Below, in pieces: positions 56,594 to 64,000 of a stretch of DNA of 64,000 bases (within the stretch, counting starts at the first letter, position 1; every line of letters starts with the position of its first letter). The notes under the pieces were generated by a model. That model did no database searches, was not told the origin of the DNA, and was given only the letters and a program-made list of their open reading frames with translations. Made by a program: the position numbers and the translations under genes. Source of the stretch: Oscillospiraceae bacterium (GTDB lineage Bacteria; Bacillota; Clostridia; Oscillospirales; SIG627); the NCBI GenBank assembly GCA_015065085.1, contig SVQW01000002.1, forward strand, positions 1-64,000, read 5' to 3'.

Positions 56594-57223
56594 TTAAGCC
56601 TTTACGGTATTGCGAATGAACACGATACCGCCCTTAGCACCGGGAACGGCGCCCTTAACGGCGATAAGGTTCTTTTCTGCATCTACCTTAACTACATCGA
56701 GGTTGAGAACGGTAATCTGCTCGTTACCATACTGACCTGCCATCTTCTTGTTCTTGAAGATTCTGGCGGGGTCGATAACACCCATAGAACCGGACTGACG
56801 GTGAACAGGACCTGTACCGTGAGTCATACGGAGTCTGTGAAGGTTCCATCTCTTGATGGCACCGGTGTAACCGTGACCTTTGGAGATACCGATTACGTCA
56901 ACAGCCTCGCCCGCTGCGAATGCGTCAGCCTTTACTTCGTCGCCAACATTCATGGAAGCGGCGTCGTCAAGTCTGAATTCCTTGAGGTGCTTCTTGCAAG
57001 CGATATTAGCTTTCTTGAAGTGACCTGCCAGGGGCTTGGTGACCTTTTTCTCAGCTACATCGATGAAGCCGAGCTGAACAGAAGAGTAACCGTCGGTTTC
57101 TACTGTCTTCTTCTGTGTTACAACACAGGGACCGGCCTGAATAATGGTAACGGGAATAACCTGACCATTGTCGCCGAAAAGCTGTGTCATACCGAGTTTT
57201 TTGCCGATAATTGCTTTTTTCAT
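56594..57223 (-). CDS. rplC: 50S ribosomal protein L3 (uL3)
   Basis: 209 aa. AIIGKKLGMTQLFGDNGQVI start, RQSGSMGVIDPARIFKNKKM and GQYGNEQITVLNLDVV. Second gene of the cluster, 75 nt after rpsJ. Confidence 0.98.
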   Translation of the reverse strand: MKKAIIGKKLGMTQLFGDNGQVIPVTIIQAGPCVVTQKKTVETDGYSSVQLGFIDVAEKKVTKPLAGHFKKANIACKKHLKEFRLDDAASMNVGDEVKADAFAAGEAVDVIGISKGHGYTGAIKRWNLHRLRMTHGTGPVHRQSGSMGVIDPARIFKNKKMAGQYGNEQITVLNLDVVKVDAEKNLIAVKGAVPGAKGGIVFIRNTVKA

Positions 57224-57298
57224 GGTTAAAAAATCCTCCTAAACAGTTATTGGTTGAGTACTTGGCTCAACGTGACCGTGAATTTGCTTCGATCGCTT

Positions 57299-57610
57299 TT
57301 AGTCCATCTTGATTTCAAGATCAACGCCGGCGGGAAGCTCGAGACCCATGAGTGCATCAACCGCTTCTTTGGAAGGATTGATGATGTCAATCAGTCTCTT
57401 GTGAGTACGATACTCAAATTGCTCACGAGAGTCTTTATACTTATGGACAGCTCTGAGAATGGTGATAATTTCCTTGTCGGTCGGGAGCGGAATGGGACCG
57501 GAAACCTTAGCGCCGAAACGCTTAGCAGTTTCAACTATCTTCTCGGAAGACTGGTCGATAAGTGTGTGGTCGTAAGCCTTGAGTCTTACTCTGATTTTCT
57601 GCTTTGCCAT
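57299..57610 (-). CDS. rpsJ: 30S ribosomal protein S10 (uS10, NusE)
   Basis: 103 aa from the ATG at 57610, 7 nt after [27 protein letters not shown] start, [20 protein letters not shown] middle. Ribosomal protein that also acts as NusE in antitermination. First gene of the cluster, downstream of a long structured leader. Confidence 0.98.
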   Translation of the reverse strand: MAKQKIRVRLKAYDHTLIDQSSEKIVETAKRFGAKVSGPIPLPTDKEIITILRAVHKYKDSREQFEYRTHKRLIDIINPSKEAVDALMGLELPAGVDLEIKMD

Positions 57611-57931
57611 AGTTTTGCCTCCTTCAAAAATTGCTGCACGCCCTCGTGGCGGAGCTATGCAGATATTTGTTGGGGACACAGAAAATTCTGAACAACGCAT
57701 CCGGGTGTTTCATACCACCCTATTACAAAACCGAACTTTAAGTTTCCTTAAAATTCGGGTACACAAATATAAAATTGCATAAGGAACCGCGCGGGCACGC
57801 CCACGGGTTATCCAAACAAAAAAATATTTTGTGTTCAGCTAAGTTCTGCTGTCGCCCGGTTTTTCGGACATACTCTGCGGAAATTACCTGCATATTTCAG
57901 CAGCAACCTCCCGCTTCATCGCACATCAAGC
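57611..57931 (-). promoter_or_regulatory. Structured 5' leader of the S10 operon
   Basis: About 320 nt between the predicted start of transcription and rpsJ. RNA order: a compact element with GCGGGAGGUUGC and a CUGC/GCAG inner stem closed by a UUUCCGC strand; a GC-rich hairpin at 57783-57813 (GGA, AACC and GUGGGC arms); a 12-bp stem capped by a GAAA tetraloop at 57731-57758 followed by UUUUGU; a GGGUG/CACCC stem at 57703-57720; and a CUGCA/UGCAG hairpin at 57634-57662 followed by AAUUUUUG next to the ribosome site. Two stems resemble terminators, so attenuation or ribosomal-protein feedback is likely. No gene is seen in this stretch. Confidence 0.65.
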
Positions 57932-57937
57932 CTGATT

Positions 57938-57966
57938 ATTATACTATATATAGAGAAAAAAAGCAA
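57938..57966 (-). promoter_or_regulatory. Sigma-A promoter of the S10 operon
   Basis: TTGCTT (57961-57966), 17 bp, TATAAT (57938-57943) on the minus strand. The -35 lies within the stem of the sortase terminator, so terminator and promoter share DNA. Predicted start near 57931. Confidence 0.75.
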
Positions 57967-57984
57967 TACGAACGATTGCTTTTT
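57953..57984 (-). terminator. Terminator of the sortase gene
   Basis: AAAAAGCAAT / ATTGCTTTTT around a 7-nt loop; the minus strand continues with T's. It begins 22 nt after the sortase stop and overlaps the S10 promoter -35. Confidence 0.88.
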
Positions 57985-58006
57985 AACAAAATATTTACAA
58001 TTATTT

Positions 58007-58978
58007 TTACTGATTTTTCGCTTCTTCCGGCGGTTCCATCTTGGGATATATAAGTTTTGCATGTACCGCAAATCTTTCATAATCCCGGATATTTGTACAT
58101 GTACTGAGTGTCAGTATCCTGTCATAAGGCGTAAAGGTCAGTTTTTTGGTGAATATCGACTGATCCTGCATGGAATTTGCAAAGGCAATAAAAGCCTCCT
58201 CGTTTTCAAATGTTGTGACAAAATACGGGTCGGTTTCATGTACAACATGTGCTGAAAATATCTCATATATATGAAGTCCATCATCAGTGGTTATTTCCAC
58301 AAGACCGTTTTCAAAGAATTTTTTATCTCTGAAATTGAACAGTGTGTGGAACATCGAGCCATCGGTCATATTATGACCATAAATAACGGTATTATAATTA
58401 TCGGTAAGCTTTTTGGAATTTGCACAATCAACAAACAGCGCGCCCGAGTACATATACTGCTTCGCAAAGGTGTAATGCAGATAATAATCATTATCAACCC
58501 CTTGCACAACAGGATAGTCAACCCTTGTGCCGTCAATTTTTATCCAGCCGTAAACGTCCTGGTTGATGGATTTAAGTGTATTAAGCTTGCTTCGTATCAA
58601 AAACTGTTCATCCACGGTTTCACTTCCGCCGTCATCATACACATTGCCGGTAATGGGAGAAACAACAGGACTCTGGAGCGATGTTACCAATGCACCATCG
58701 GGCGCAATACCGCTATTATCATAAAACAAGTCGCGTATGTCCTCATATGCGTTATTTGCACGCACCTTTGAAGTGAGCTGATCCGCCATAAGCCACGCAC
58801 TGTACGCGAAAACCGCAACGCAAATAAACATAATCGACTTACGCAGAATATTTGCAATATCAGTTTTCTCGCTTTCAGATTGCTCGCTCGATATATCCTC
58901 AGGCGCGAGCTGTTCCAGTGACAGCGCAAAAGCATTTTCGTCAATCACTGCATTGCGGTTTCTTTTATTTGCCGACAC
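58007..58978 (-). CDS. Class B sortase
   Basis: 323 aa. One membrane helix near residues 45-65 (SIMFICVAVFAYSAWLM), then the sortase barrel: VYGWIKIDGTRVDYPVVQG, catalytic His in VIYGHNMTDG, catalytic Cys in ILTLSTCTN and Arg in YERFAVHAKL. The TLSTC region and the pre-barrel helices place it in class B, which anchors surface or pilin-like proteins to peptidoglycan. No sorting-signal substrate is adjacent. The GTG at 58978 sits 8 nt after AAAGGTG; another GTG three codons upstream is too close to that site. It has its own promoter at 59012-59040. Confidence 0.92.
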   Translation of the reverse strand: MSANKRNRNAVIDENAFALSLEQLAPEDISSEQSESEKTDIANILRKSIMFICVAVFAYSAWLMADQLTSKVRANNAYEDIRDLFYDNSGIAPDGALVTSLQSPVVSPITGNVYDDGGSETVDEQFLIRSKLNTLKSINQDVYGWIKIDGTRVDYPVVQGVDNDYYLHYTFAKQYMYSGALFVDCANSKKLTDNYNTVIYGHNMTDGSMFHTLFNFRDKKFFENGLVEITTDDGLHIYEIFSAHVVHETDPYFVTTFENEEAFIAFANSMQDQSIFTKKLTFTPYDRILTLSTCTNIRDYERFAVHAKLIYPKMEPPEEAKNQ

Positions 58979-59011
58979 AAGCCTCACACCTTTCGATAAA
59001 TCTACAATATT

Positions 59012-59040
59012 ATTTTATTGCAAAGCAGGCATTTTTTCAA
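59012..59040 (-). promoter_or_regulatory. Sigma-A promoter of the sortase gene
   Basis: TTGAAA (59035-59040), 17 bp, TAAAAT (59012-59017) on the minus strand, 34 nt before the sortase start. Confidence 0.7.
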
Positions 59041-59062
59041 TACAGAATTTTTAAAGATATTT

Positions 59063-59929
59063 TTAATATTTTAAAATGCCTATCCCCCTGCCCACGGGTT
59101 TACCGGCTTTTATCCACTTCACAAGATTTTTTTGGAGCGTGGTGTTCTGCGGATAGTCGTCGGGTTTTTCCTTGTAGGGTCCGAATACCCACTGAATAGG
59201 CGCCGCAGGCTCATTCGTAACTCCGTAAATATAAAAATCGCGTCCGAACTTTGCAATAGCAGAATCTGCGGGAAGCAGTTCCTGCAGATTTGGGTGTATC
59301 ATCCAGCTGTTGCAGATTATGGGTATATCCTTGAGTCCCAAAGATTTGTCGAAGAATATCTTCGCCTTTTCATAGGATTCGAGACATGCCTCATGAGTGA
59401 ATTTGAGATACGACGGAATATGTATTGTCATTGCCTTTTGACCGTTTTTGTATTGAACGCCGTTATACTCAAAATCGGTCTTTATTTCAAATGTCTCATA
59501 TTCAAGACGGCCGAATTTGAAATATATGGGATTGGGTCTTACAAAACCGGAAAGCCATTGAAAATTATCTATTCCGACAACCTCGGATTTCTTTTCCTTG
59601 TAGTTGCGCATAATACGCACACAAATATCAGACATGCTGTCGTAGTACACATCCATATCCCATCCGTTTTTCATGTACACATCATATGCTTTTTCGCACA
59701 AAAGAAGCTGTATATATAATAGGAAGGAACAAGACGGCATTTCAAGTTTTTCGGCGAGCGCAACCGCATTTTTGTGGCACGTTTCAAAGTCCTCGCCGTG
59801 AAGCACCAACAGTTTTGCAATTTCCTCCTTCAAGAGAGGATCGGAATTTTTCTTTGCTTCCATTTCCCAAAAAAGCACAACAGCCTCTTCCGGCAGAGAT
59901 ATTCTTTCAAACAAAACCTTGTAATCCAT
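59063..59929 (-). CDS. GNAT-like acyltransferase-domain protein (DUF5596-type)
   Basis: 288 aa. An N-terminal helical domain (LFERISLPEEAVVLFWEMEA) and a C-terminal GNAT-like domain with MTIHIPSYLKFTHEACLESY, NSWMIHPNLQELLPADSAI and QWVFGPYKEKP, as in DUF5596-type acyltransferase proteins of gut Firmicutes. Function is not established; partners are often carbohydrate-active genes. Start ATG at 59929 follows GAGGTG; a TTG five codons up is rejected. It follows the small export protein gene by 39 nt. Confidence 0.8.
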   Translation of the reverse strand: MDYKVLFERISLPEEAVVLFWEMEAKKNSDPLLKEEIAKLLVLHGEDFETCHKNAVALAEKLEMPSCSFLLYIQLLLCEKAYDVYMKNGWDMDVYYDSMSDICVRIMRNYKEKKSEVVGIDNFQWLSGFVRPNPIYFKFGRLEYETFEIKTDFEYNGVQYKNGQKAMTIHIPSYLKFTHEACLESYEKAKIFFDKSLGLKDIPIICNSWMIHPNLQELLPADSAIAKFGRDFYIYGVTNEPAAPIQWVFGPYKEKPDDYPQNTTLQKNLVKWIKAGKPVGRGIGILKY

Positions 59930-59968
59930 TTTTATACACCTCAATATTCGAGTATTTCCGGGACGCCT

Positions 59969-60436
59969 CTAGAAGCTCCCCACAGCCCACGCAACAATGT
60001 ACGAGCCAAATGTCATAATAAGTCCCGCCAGAACAACGCCGAGGAATATTGCGGGAACGGCAATTTTGAGGCGCATATTGAGAAGCGTAGCAATAACAGC
60101 ACCCGACCACGCTCCGGTGCCGGGCGCAGGTATAGCAACAAAGGTTATGAGTCCGATTATGGCATAACCCATTATCTTATCGGCTTTTTCAGCCAAACGC
60201 TTTTCGTATTTGGTAGCTGTCTCACCCAAAAGCCTCGTCGTCTGAAGCCAAGAAATGATCCTGCGCCCAAAAAGCATAATAAACGGCACAGGGAGCATAT
60301 TTCCGATTATACAAATAATAAGTGCTATCACCGGATTCACACCCATAGTCGCCGCGACAGGTATAGCACCTCTCAGCTCTATTACCGGCACCATAGATAT
60401 GCCAAAAAGTATGGCGGCATTTTTCAAATTAAGCAT
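59969..60436 (-). CDS. Small multidrug export family protein (COG2426)
   Basis: 155 aa, four hydrophobic segments. Conserved stretches: VPVIELRGAIPVAATMGVNP and AIPAPGTGAWSGAVIATLL, typical of the Sm_multidrug_ex family. The name rests on weak old evidence; true transport activity is unknown. Ribosome site AAGGTG. Confidence 0.88.
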   Translation of the reverse strand: MLNLKNAAILFGISMVPVIELRGAIPVAATMGVNPVIALIICIIGNMLPVPFIMLFGRRIISWLQTTRLLGETATKYEKRLAEKADKIMGYAIIGLITFVAIPAPGTGAWSGAVIATLLNMRLKIAVPAIFLGVVLAGLIMTFGSYIVAWAVGSF

Positions 60437-60447
60437 TTCACACCTTA

Positions 60448-60469
60448 TGATGTCATCAAAGTGACATCA
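60448..60469 (-). terminator. Short hairpin after the hydrolase gene
   Basis: TGATGTCA / TGACATCA with a 6-nt loop, 13 nt below the hydrolase stop and just above the next ribosome site. No T-run, so it may only partly stop transcription or protect the 3' end. Confidence 0.4.
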
Positions 60470-60481
60470 CCCTTTTAAAAA

Positions 60482-61501
60482 TCAGTCTATCCAGCCGGTA
60501 AGCTTTTTAAATACAGGCCACGCATCGTCGGCATAGAATCGATGTCCCTCCGAACCGATAACATGAGCACAGTTGTCGGGAACTCCTGCCGCGGCATATA
60601 TTTTTTCAACCGTTTCGTAAGCCTTATTTGCCGCATCAAGCGGGAATATCTCATCCTTTGCACCATTTACGATTATGAGCTTTTTGGGCGCAAGAAGGCA
60701 GGCAAGATCCTGCATTTCAAAGTATTTATACTGATCCGGCATTAAATTACATGGGCAATGGGCAATAGAGTAAATAGAAGCCTCCAGTGTACAGAACGCG
60801 CACGAGGGCATTACAGCCTTTATCCTGTCCTCTGTACAGCTTGCGTAATATGTTGCAGTTCCGCCGCCCGAGTTACCCATGCAGGCAATACGGTCGGTAT
60901 CAAGCTGTTCAAAATAATAAAGAGTATCAATTGCTTGAGAAATATCCAACGCGCGCTCTCCGATAACCGTTCTGCCCACGAGAATAGCCTGCATGGCTAT
61001 CAGATGGCATCTTCCCAATTCATGATCTTTTTTATCGCTTTCGCACTCACCGAATGCTCGCTGTTCCATGACAAGCGCAGCATAGCCTTCTTTCACGGCA
61101 CGGATGGCAAAATCACGGTCGCCACCGGAAATTTTAGCTTCATCACCGGGATATTTGGCTATACCCAGAGAAATATGCATACCCGTGGAATGCCCCTGCA
61201 AACAGATAACCACAGGGCAGGGCTTTTTAGCCGCCTTGGGAATAAGCAAATGGCAGGGCACAAAATAGCCGGGCTCACTTTCAAAGGAATAGCGGATTTC
61301 GGTATAAGTTTCCTTGTCCTCGGTATATTCTATCTCAGGTTTAGCGTCAATAGTTTTGGCAGGCTTTTTGATTATTTCGGCATATTTATTCTTTACCTTT
61401 TCACGCCATTCGGCATAATCACAACCGTCATTATACGTGAATTCGGGAGTGATGGTTTTTATTAACTCCTTGTGGAAGGTTGAAGGATTGTAATTCTTCA
61501 T
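60482..61501 (-). CDS. Alpha/beta hydrolase, acetylxylan-esterase-like
   Basis: 339 aa. Nucleophile elbow CMGNSGGGTATYYAS (Ser), later VNGAKDEIFPLDAAN (Asp) and GSEGHRFYADDAWP (His) give a complete triad; VVICLQGHSTGMHISLG forms the oxyanion side. No signal peptide, so cytoplasmic. Such proteins remove acetyl or other esters from sugars. The ATG at 61501 follows AAGGAGA; a longer frame upstream has no ribosome site. Confidence 0.88.
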   Translation of the reverse strand: MKNYNPSTFHKELIKTITPEFTYNDGCDYAEWREKVKNKYAEIIKKPAKTIDAKPEIEYTEDKETYTEIRYSFESEPGYFVPCHLLIPKAAKKPCPVVICLQGHSTGMHISLGIAKYPGDEAKISGGDRDFAIRAVKEGYAALVMEQRAFGECESDKKDHELGRCHLIAMQAILVGRTVIGERALDISQAIDTLYYFEQLDTDRIACMGNSGGGTATYYASCTEDRIKAVMPSCAFCTLEASIYSIAHCPCNLMPDQYKYFEMQDLACLLAPKKLIIVNGAKDEIFPLDAANKAYETVEKIYAAAGVPDNCAHVIGSEGHRFYADDAWPVFKKLTGWID

Positions 61502-61632
61502 AACACTTTCTCCTTGAAAATAAAAAATGGAAATACGGCTGTCAATAAAATACCGCAAAATTCTATATTAATAATATCACAACATTGCCCCGAAGTCAAG
61601 GTTTTACCGTAATTTTTCTGATATTCAGGTAC

Positions 61633-61660
61633 AAAAAAGGCTCCTTACGGAGCCTTTTTT
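61633..61660 (-). terminator. Rho-independent terminator of the second SLH gene
   Basis: AAAAAAGGCTCC / GGAGCCTTTTTT with a 4-nt loop, 12 nt after the stop; T-runs on both strands. Confidence 0.95.
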
Positions 61661-61672
61661 ATATCTGATTAT

Positions 61673-64000
61673 TTATGCGGTTTCCTGCACCTCGAACCAT
61701 TCTTCGGGAAGAATTACCGCGTAGTACATCTTGTAGTTATTGGAAGAAGAAGTGTAGGTACGGATCGTCTGTCCCTGCATTTCCTCTGCATCAACCTGTT
61801 CAACAACATATTCTTCGTTTTCATCAATAGAAAGCTTGAATATGGGAGTGTTGCCTATGGTAACACTTCTTTCGGCACCGTCGATGAATACTACGTTACC
61901 GTCGTACACGCCGTTTTCGCCGATTGTTGCGAGACCTGCTGCGGTTGCATTGTTAAGGCTTTCAAACTTCTGGTCTGCATCGGATACCAGAGTAATGGAA
62001 CCGTTTGCAGCCTGACGTACAACAGAACCTATTGCAAAGAACTCGTCATCCACCGCAACATATGCATCGGTAATTGTTTCAATAGTACCGGTGAACACGT
62101 TAAGAACATCGTAAGTCTTGTAGGTCTTACCGTTATCAAGAACCGTTCCATGAGAAAGAACTATTCTGTTACCGGTGTACTGGGTAGAACCTGCAAAATC
62201 GTCGCCGTTGGTAAGGTAAGCAACAACAAGAGTGTAAACAGAGCTGTTTTCGTTCTTGCGGAGAACAGCGGATTGAAGCTTGCCGGAAGCATTTTCGGGC
62301 ATGTTAACCTTGGTGTAACGCTTTACGCTTTCATACTCGCCCTCGGGAGAGAACTTAGCTACATACACCTCGGAGTTTTCGTCCAGATTGATATATTTAC
62401 CGTCAATCTTGTAAAGTCCGGTGTAACGGTCATATTCAAGATTTCCGTTAACCTTGATTTCATGTTCCTCATCCTTGACAATTATTTCTGGATAAAGAAC
62501 GTATTTACCGTCAATAGCATCGGTGATGGTAACAACACGGTGTATATACAGTGATATTTCATACTTTTCATGAATGGGCATTGTAACCGCCTTGCCATTC
62601 ATGAAGCCGATGAAATTATTAACATTCTGTACAGCACCGGTCTCGGGATCAACACTTACCTCGCTGTCGCCCTCGTTAATAATAAACGCATAGCTGTAAG
62701 GATTGTAGCCGATAGCATCGGAGCCTGTGGAGTAAAGAACCTTGTCATTCACAACATATATTGCTTTTTCAGCAGATTCAACAGTGAGATACTTACCGGA
62801 ATGGTCAATATTCTTCACAGGGTTATTGGCAGTAGCATAAGTGACCACCATACCGTTGCCGAGGGTGTACTTAGTATTTTTACCTGTGCCGCGGCGAGAA
62901 GCTACGTTGGTGATTTCAGGCTCAACAACTTCCTCGATTACGGTGAAGCCGCCTCTGTTGTACACCAGTACATAGTCCTTTTCTTCAGCCTCAGTGTTGA
63001 GAAGAATGTTTTCTTCGTCAATGGTTTCGGACTGAGATGCATCGGGATCTCTGAGGATGTATGCGCCCTTGGAGGTAATATCCTTGATCTGCTTGAAGGA
63101 CATTTCAAAAATGAGAACTATGTCATCCTTGCCGTCGTTATCAAGGTCAATTGTCTGCTGTGCGTATTTGCCGTTGCCACTGTAAAATACGGGGTATACT
63201 TCGGACAAGTCCTTGTCGGATGCGATGGGAGCGATAACGCCCTTGTCGGAAACGGTGTAAACAATTTCATGAACATTGTAATGTTTACCGTTTACGGAGA
63301 TAAGCTCGGGATTTCTCAGGTCTGTAGAAGAGGTGGTGTTCTTATCGGGCTCATCATAAGCCACTTCAAGCTCGGACTCGGTGTCGAGCGCGGAGGTGAT
63401 AACGGAGCCAAGAACAATCGAGTTCTTTTCACCGATTTTGCCTCTGGACATAACGCGCAGATATCCAAGAATATTGTCATCAGATTCGACATCCTCGCTT
63501 ATTTCAAGCTCGTCAAAGTCGTAATATACGCCTTTATTTGAAACCTCGCCCTTGGCGTTTACTTCCGCCAGGTAATAAGCATTCTTTTCGCCGGACTTGT
63601 TGTAACCATCAAGATTGAAGTTTTCTGTACCAACTATCTGATAGGTGATTTTTTTGAAGTTATAGATGTCTTCTGCAATGGTGAAGGGTCTTGTGGTGGT
63701 TATGGGGAAGTTTTCAAAGTAGATGGTCTCTTTTACTTCCTGTGCGTTAGGCGCCTCCAGTGCGTTGTAAAGTATCTTCGCCATTTCTCCTCTGGTAAGC
63801 AGCTTGTCAAACGCTATGCCCTCAAGACCTTCGGTAAGTCCTACGGTGCGTGCCTTGGTTATGTAACCCAAGGGATATGAAAGATTCTTATAACCGATAA
63901 GCCTTGTCACCATGGTAAGTGCATCCTGATAAATGATATTTTCGGAAGGCTCAAAGGTGGTTGGGGTGGTTCCGTCTACCACGCCCTGGTCATAGCACCA
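61673..64000 (-). CDS. SLH-domain surface protein, N-terminus beyond the window
   Basis: About 775 aa visible; the frame is open to the window edge (the first visible codons read WCYDQG), so the start and probably the signal peptide and earlier SLH repeats are missing. The visible N-terminal ~90 residues hold SLH-type repeats (VVDGTTPTTFEPSENI, DALTMVTRLIGY, LLTRGEMAKILYNAL). The rest is beta-rich with no recognised domain; a segment KYAQQTIDLDNDGKDDIVLI resembles a calcium-binding DxDxDG loop. SLH at the start rather than the end contrasts with the giant protein at 5263-13671. Likely an S-layer or surface-associated protein. Confidence 0.85.
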   Translation of the reverse strand, partial: WCYDQGVVDGTTPTTFEPSENIIYQDALTMVTRLIGYKNLSYPLGYITKARTVGLTEGLEGIAFDKLLTRGEMAKILYNALEAPNAQEVKETIYFENFPITTTRPFTIAEDIYNFKKITYQIVGTENFNLDGYNKSGEKNAYYLAEVNAKGEVSNKGVYYDFDELEISEDVESDDNILGYLRVMSRGKIGEKNSIVLGSVITSALDTESELEVAYDEPDKNTTSSTDLRNPELISVNGKHYNVHEIVYTVSDKGVIAPIASDKDLSEVYPVFYSGNGKYAQQTIDLDNDGKDDIVLIFEMSFKQIKDITSKGAYILRDPDASQSETIDEENILLNTEAEEKDYVLVYNRGGFTVIEEVVEPEITNVASRRGTGKNTKYTLGNGMVVTYATANNPVKNIDHSGKYLTVESAEKAIYVVNDKVLYSTGSDAIGYNPYSYAFIINEGDSEVSVDPETGAVQNVNNFIGFMNGKAVTMPIHEKYEISLYIHRVVTITDAIDGKYVLYPEIIVKDEEHEIKVNGNLEYDRYTGLYKIDGKYINLDENSEVYVAKFSPEGEYESVKRYTKVNMPENASGKLQSAVLRKNENSSVYTLVVAYLTNGDDFAGSTQYTGNRIVLSHGTVLDNGKTYKTYDVLNVFTGTIETITDAYVAVDDEFFAIGSVVRQAANGSITLVSDADQKFESLNNATAAGLATIGENGVYDGNVVFIDGAERSVTIGNTPIFKLSIDENEEYVVEQVDAEEMQGQTIRTYTSSSNNYKMYYAVILPEEWFEVQETA

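Noticed and set aside
57897-57926. Nine-codon reading frame (MCDEAGGCC) at the 5' end of the S10 leader
   Set aside because: No ribosome site and only about 5 nt from the predicted transcript start; the bases take part in the leader's structured element, so RNA function is more likely.
1-64000. tRNA or rRNA genes, CRISPR arrays, insertion sequences
   Set aside because: None could be recognised by eye on either strand; a dedicated covariance-model and repeat search would be needed to exclude short or divergent ones.

Overview
The window reads as a chromosomal segment of a low-to-moderate GC, endospore-forming member of the Firmicutes, most likely an anaerobic gut Clostridia. The grounds are a spoIIAA-spoIIAB-sigF operon, the Firmicute order of the S10-spc-alpha ribosomal cluster with a KOW gene between map and infA, S-layer-homology surface proteins, class B sortase, AGGAGG ribosome sites, and an anaerobe-type peroxide defence (reverse rubrerythrin, rubredoxin, PerR-like regulator). 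I cannot name genus or species. No tRNA, rRNA, CRISPR array, transposase or prophage was recognised.

Layout. 0-5 kb: minus-strand redox cluster (MATE exporter, CoA-disulfide reductase fused to rhodanese, PAS protein, NifX-like protein), then a Fic enzyme. 5-18 kb: an 8.4-kb gene for a secreted SLH protein behind a DUF3089 lipoprotein, followed by a LytTR two-component pair and an SstT-type Na+/amino-acid symporter. Two perfect 14-bp direct repeats spaced 21 bp apart lie in front of the lipoprotein-SLH operon and are a plausible target of the neighbouring LytTR regulator. 18.6-23.1 kb: eight tightly packed genes (TetR, LiaF-like, VOC, YoaP-like acetyltransferase, TfoX-N, small Cys protein, DUF3795, DUF5131) that look like one transcript from a TetR-autoregulated promoter. 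23.1-25.7 kb: a second redox cluster (rhodanese lipoprotein, methyltransferase-like protein, a near-copy of the PAS protein, a Crp/Fnr regulator) divergent from a ferredoxin-type gene across a perfect palindrome. 25.9-29.9 kb: a c-di-GMP phosphodiesterase and a diguanylate cyclase. 30.1-31.5 kb: rubrerythrin-rubredoxin-perR operon behind a PerR-box-like operator. 31.5-35 kb: peptidase, nitrilase-family hydrolase and a double GNAT protein.

35.2-42 kb runs on the plus strand: DUF1015, valS, folC, then spoIIAA-spoIIAB-sigF, converging on the ribosomal cluster. 42.1-57.6 kb is the complete minus-strand cluster from rpsJ to rplQ, including secY, adk, map, infA and rpoA; infA appears to lack any standard start codon. 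It is preceded by a roughly 320-nt, highly structured leader and a promoter embedded in the terminator of a class B sortase gene. 58-64 kb holds the sortase, a GNAT-like acyltransferase, a small multidrug export family protein, an esterase-type hydrolase and the C-terminal part of a second SLH-bearing protein that runs off the window.

The most interesting leads are the LytTR repeats in front of the giant surface-protein operon, the eight-gene TetR operon of uncharacterised small proteins, the Crp/Fnr palindrome at the class II activation position, the duplicated PAS gene, the apparent CTG (or ATT) start of infA, and the structured S10 leader.
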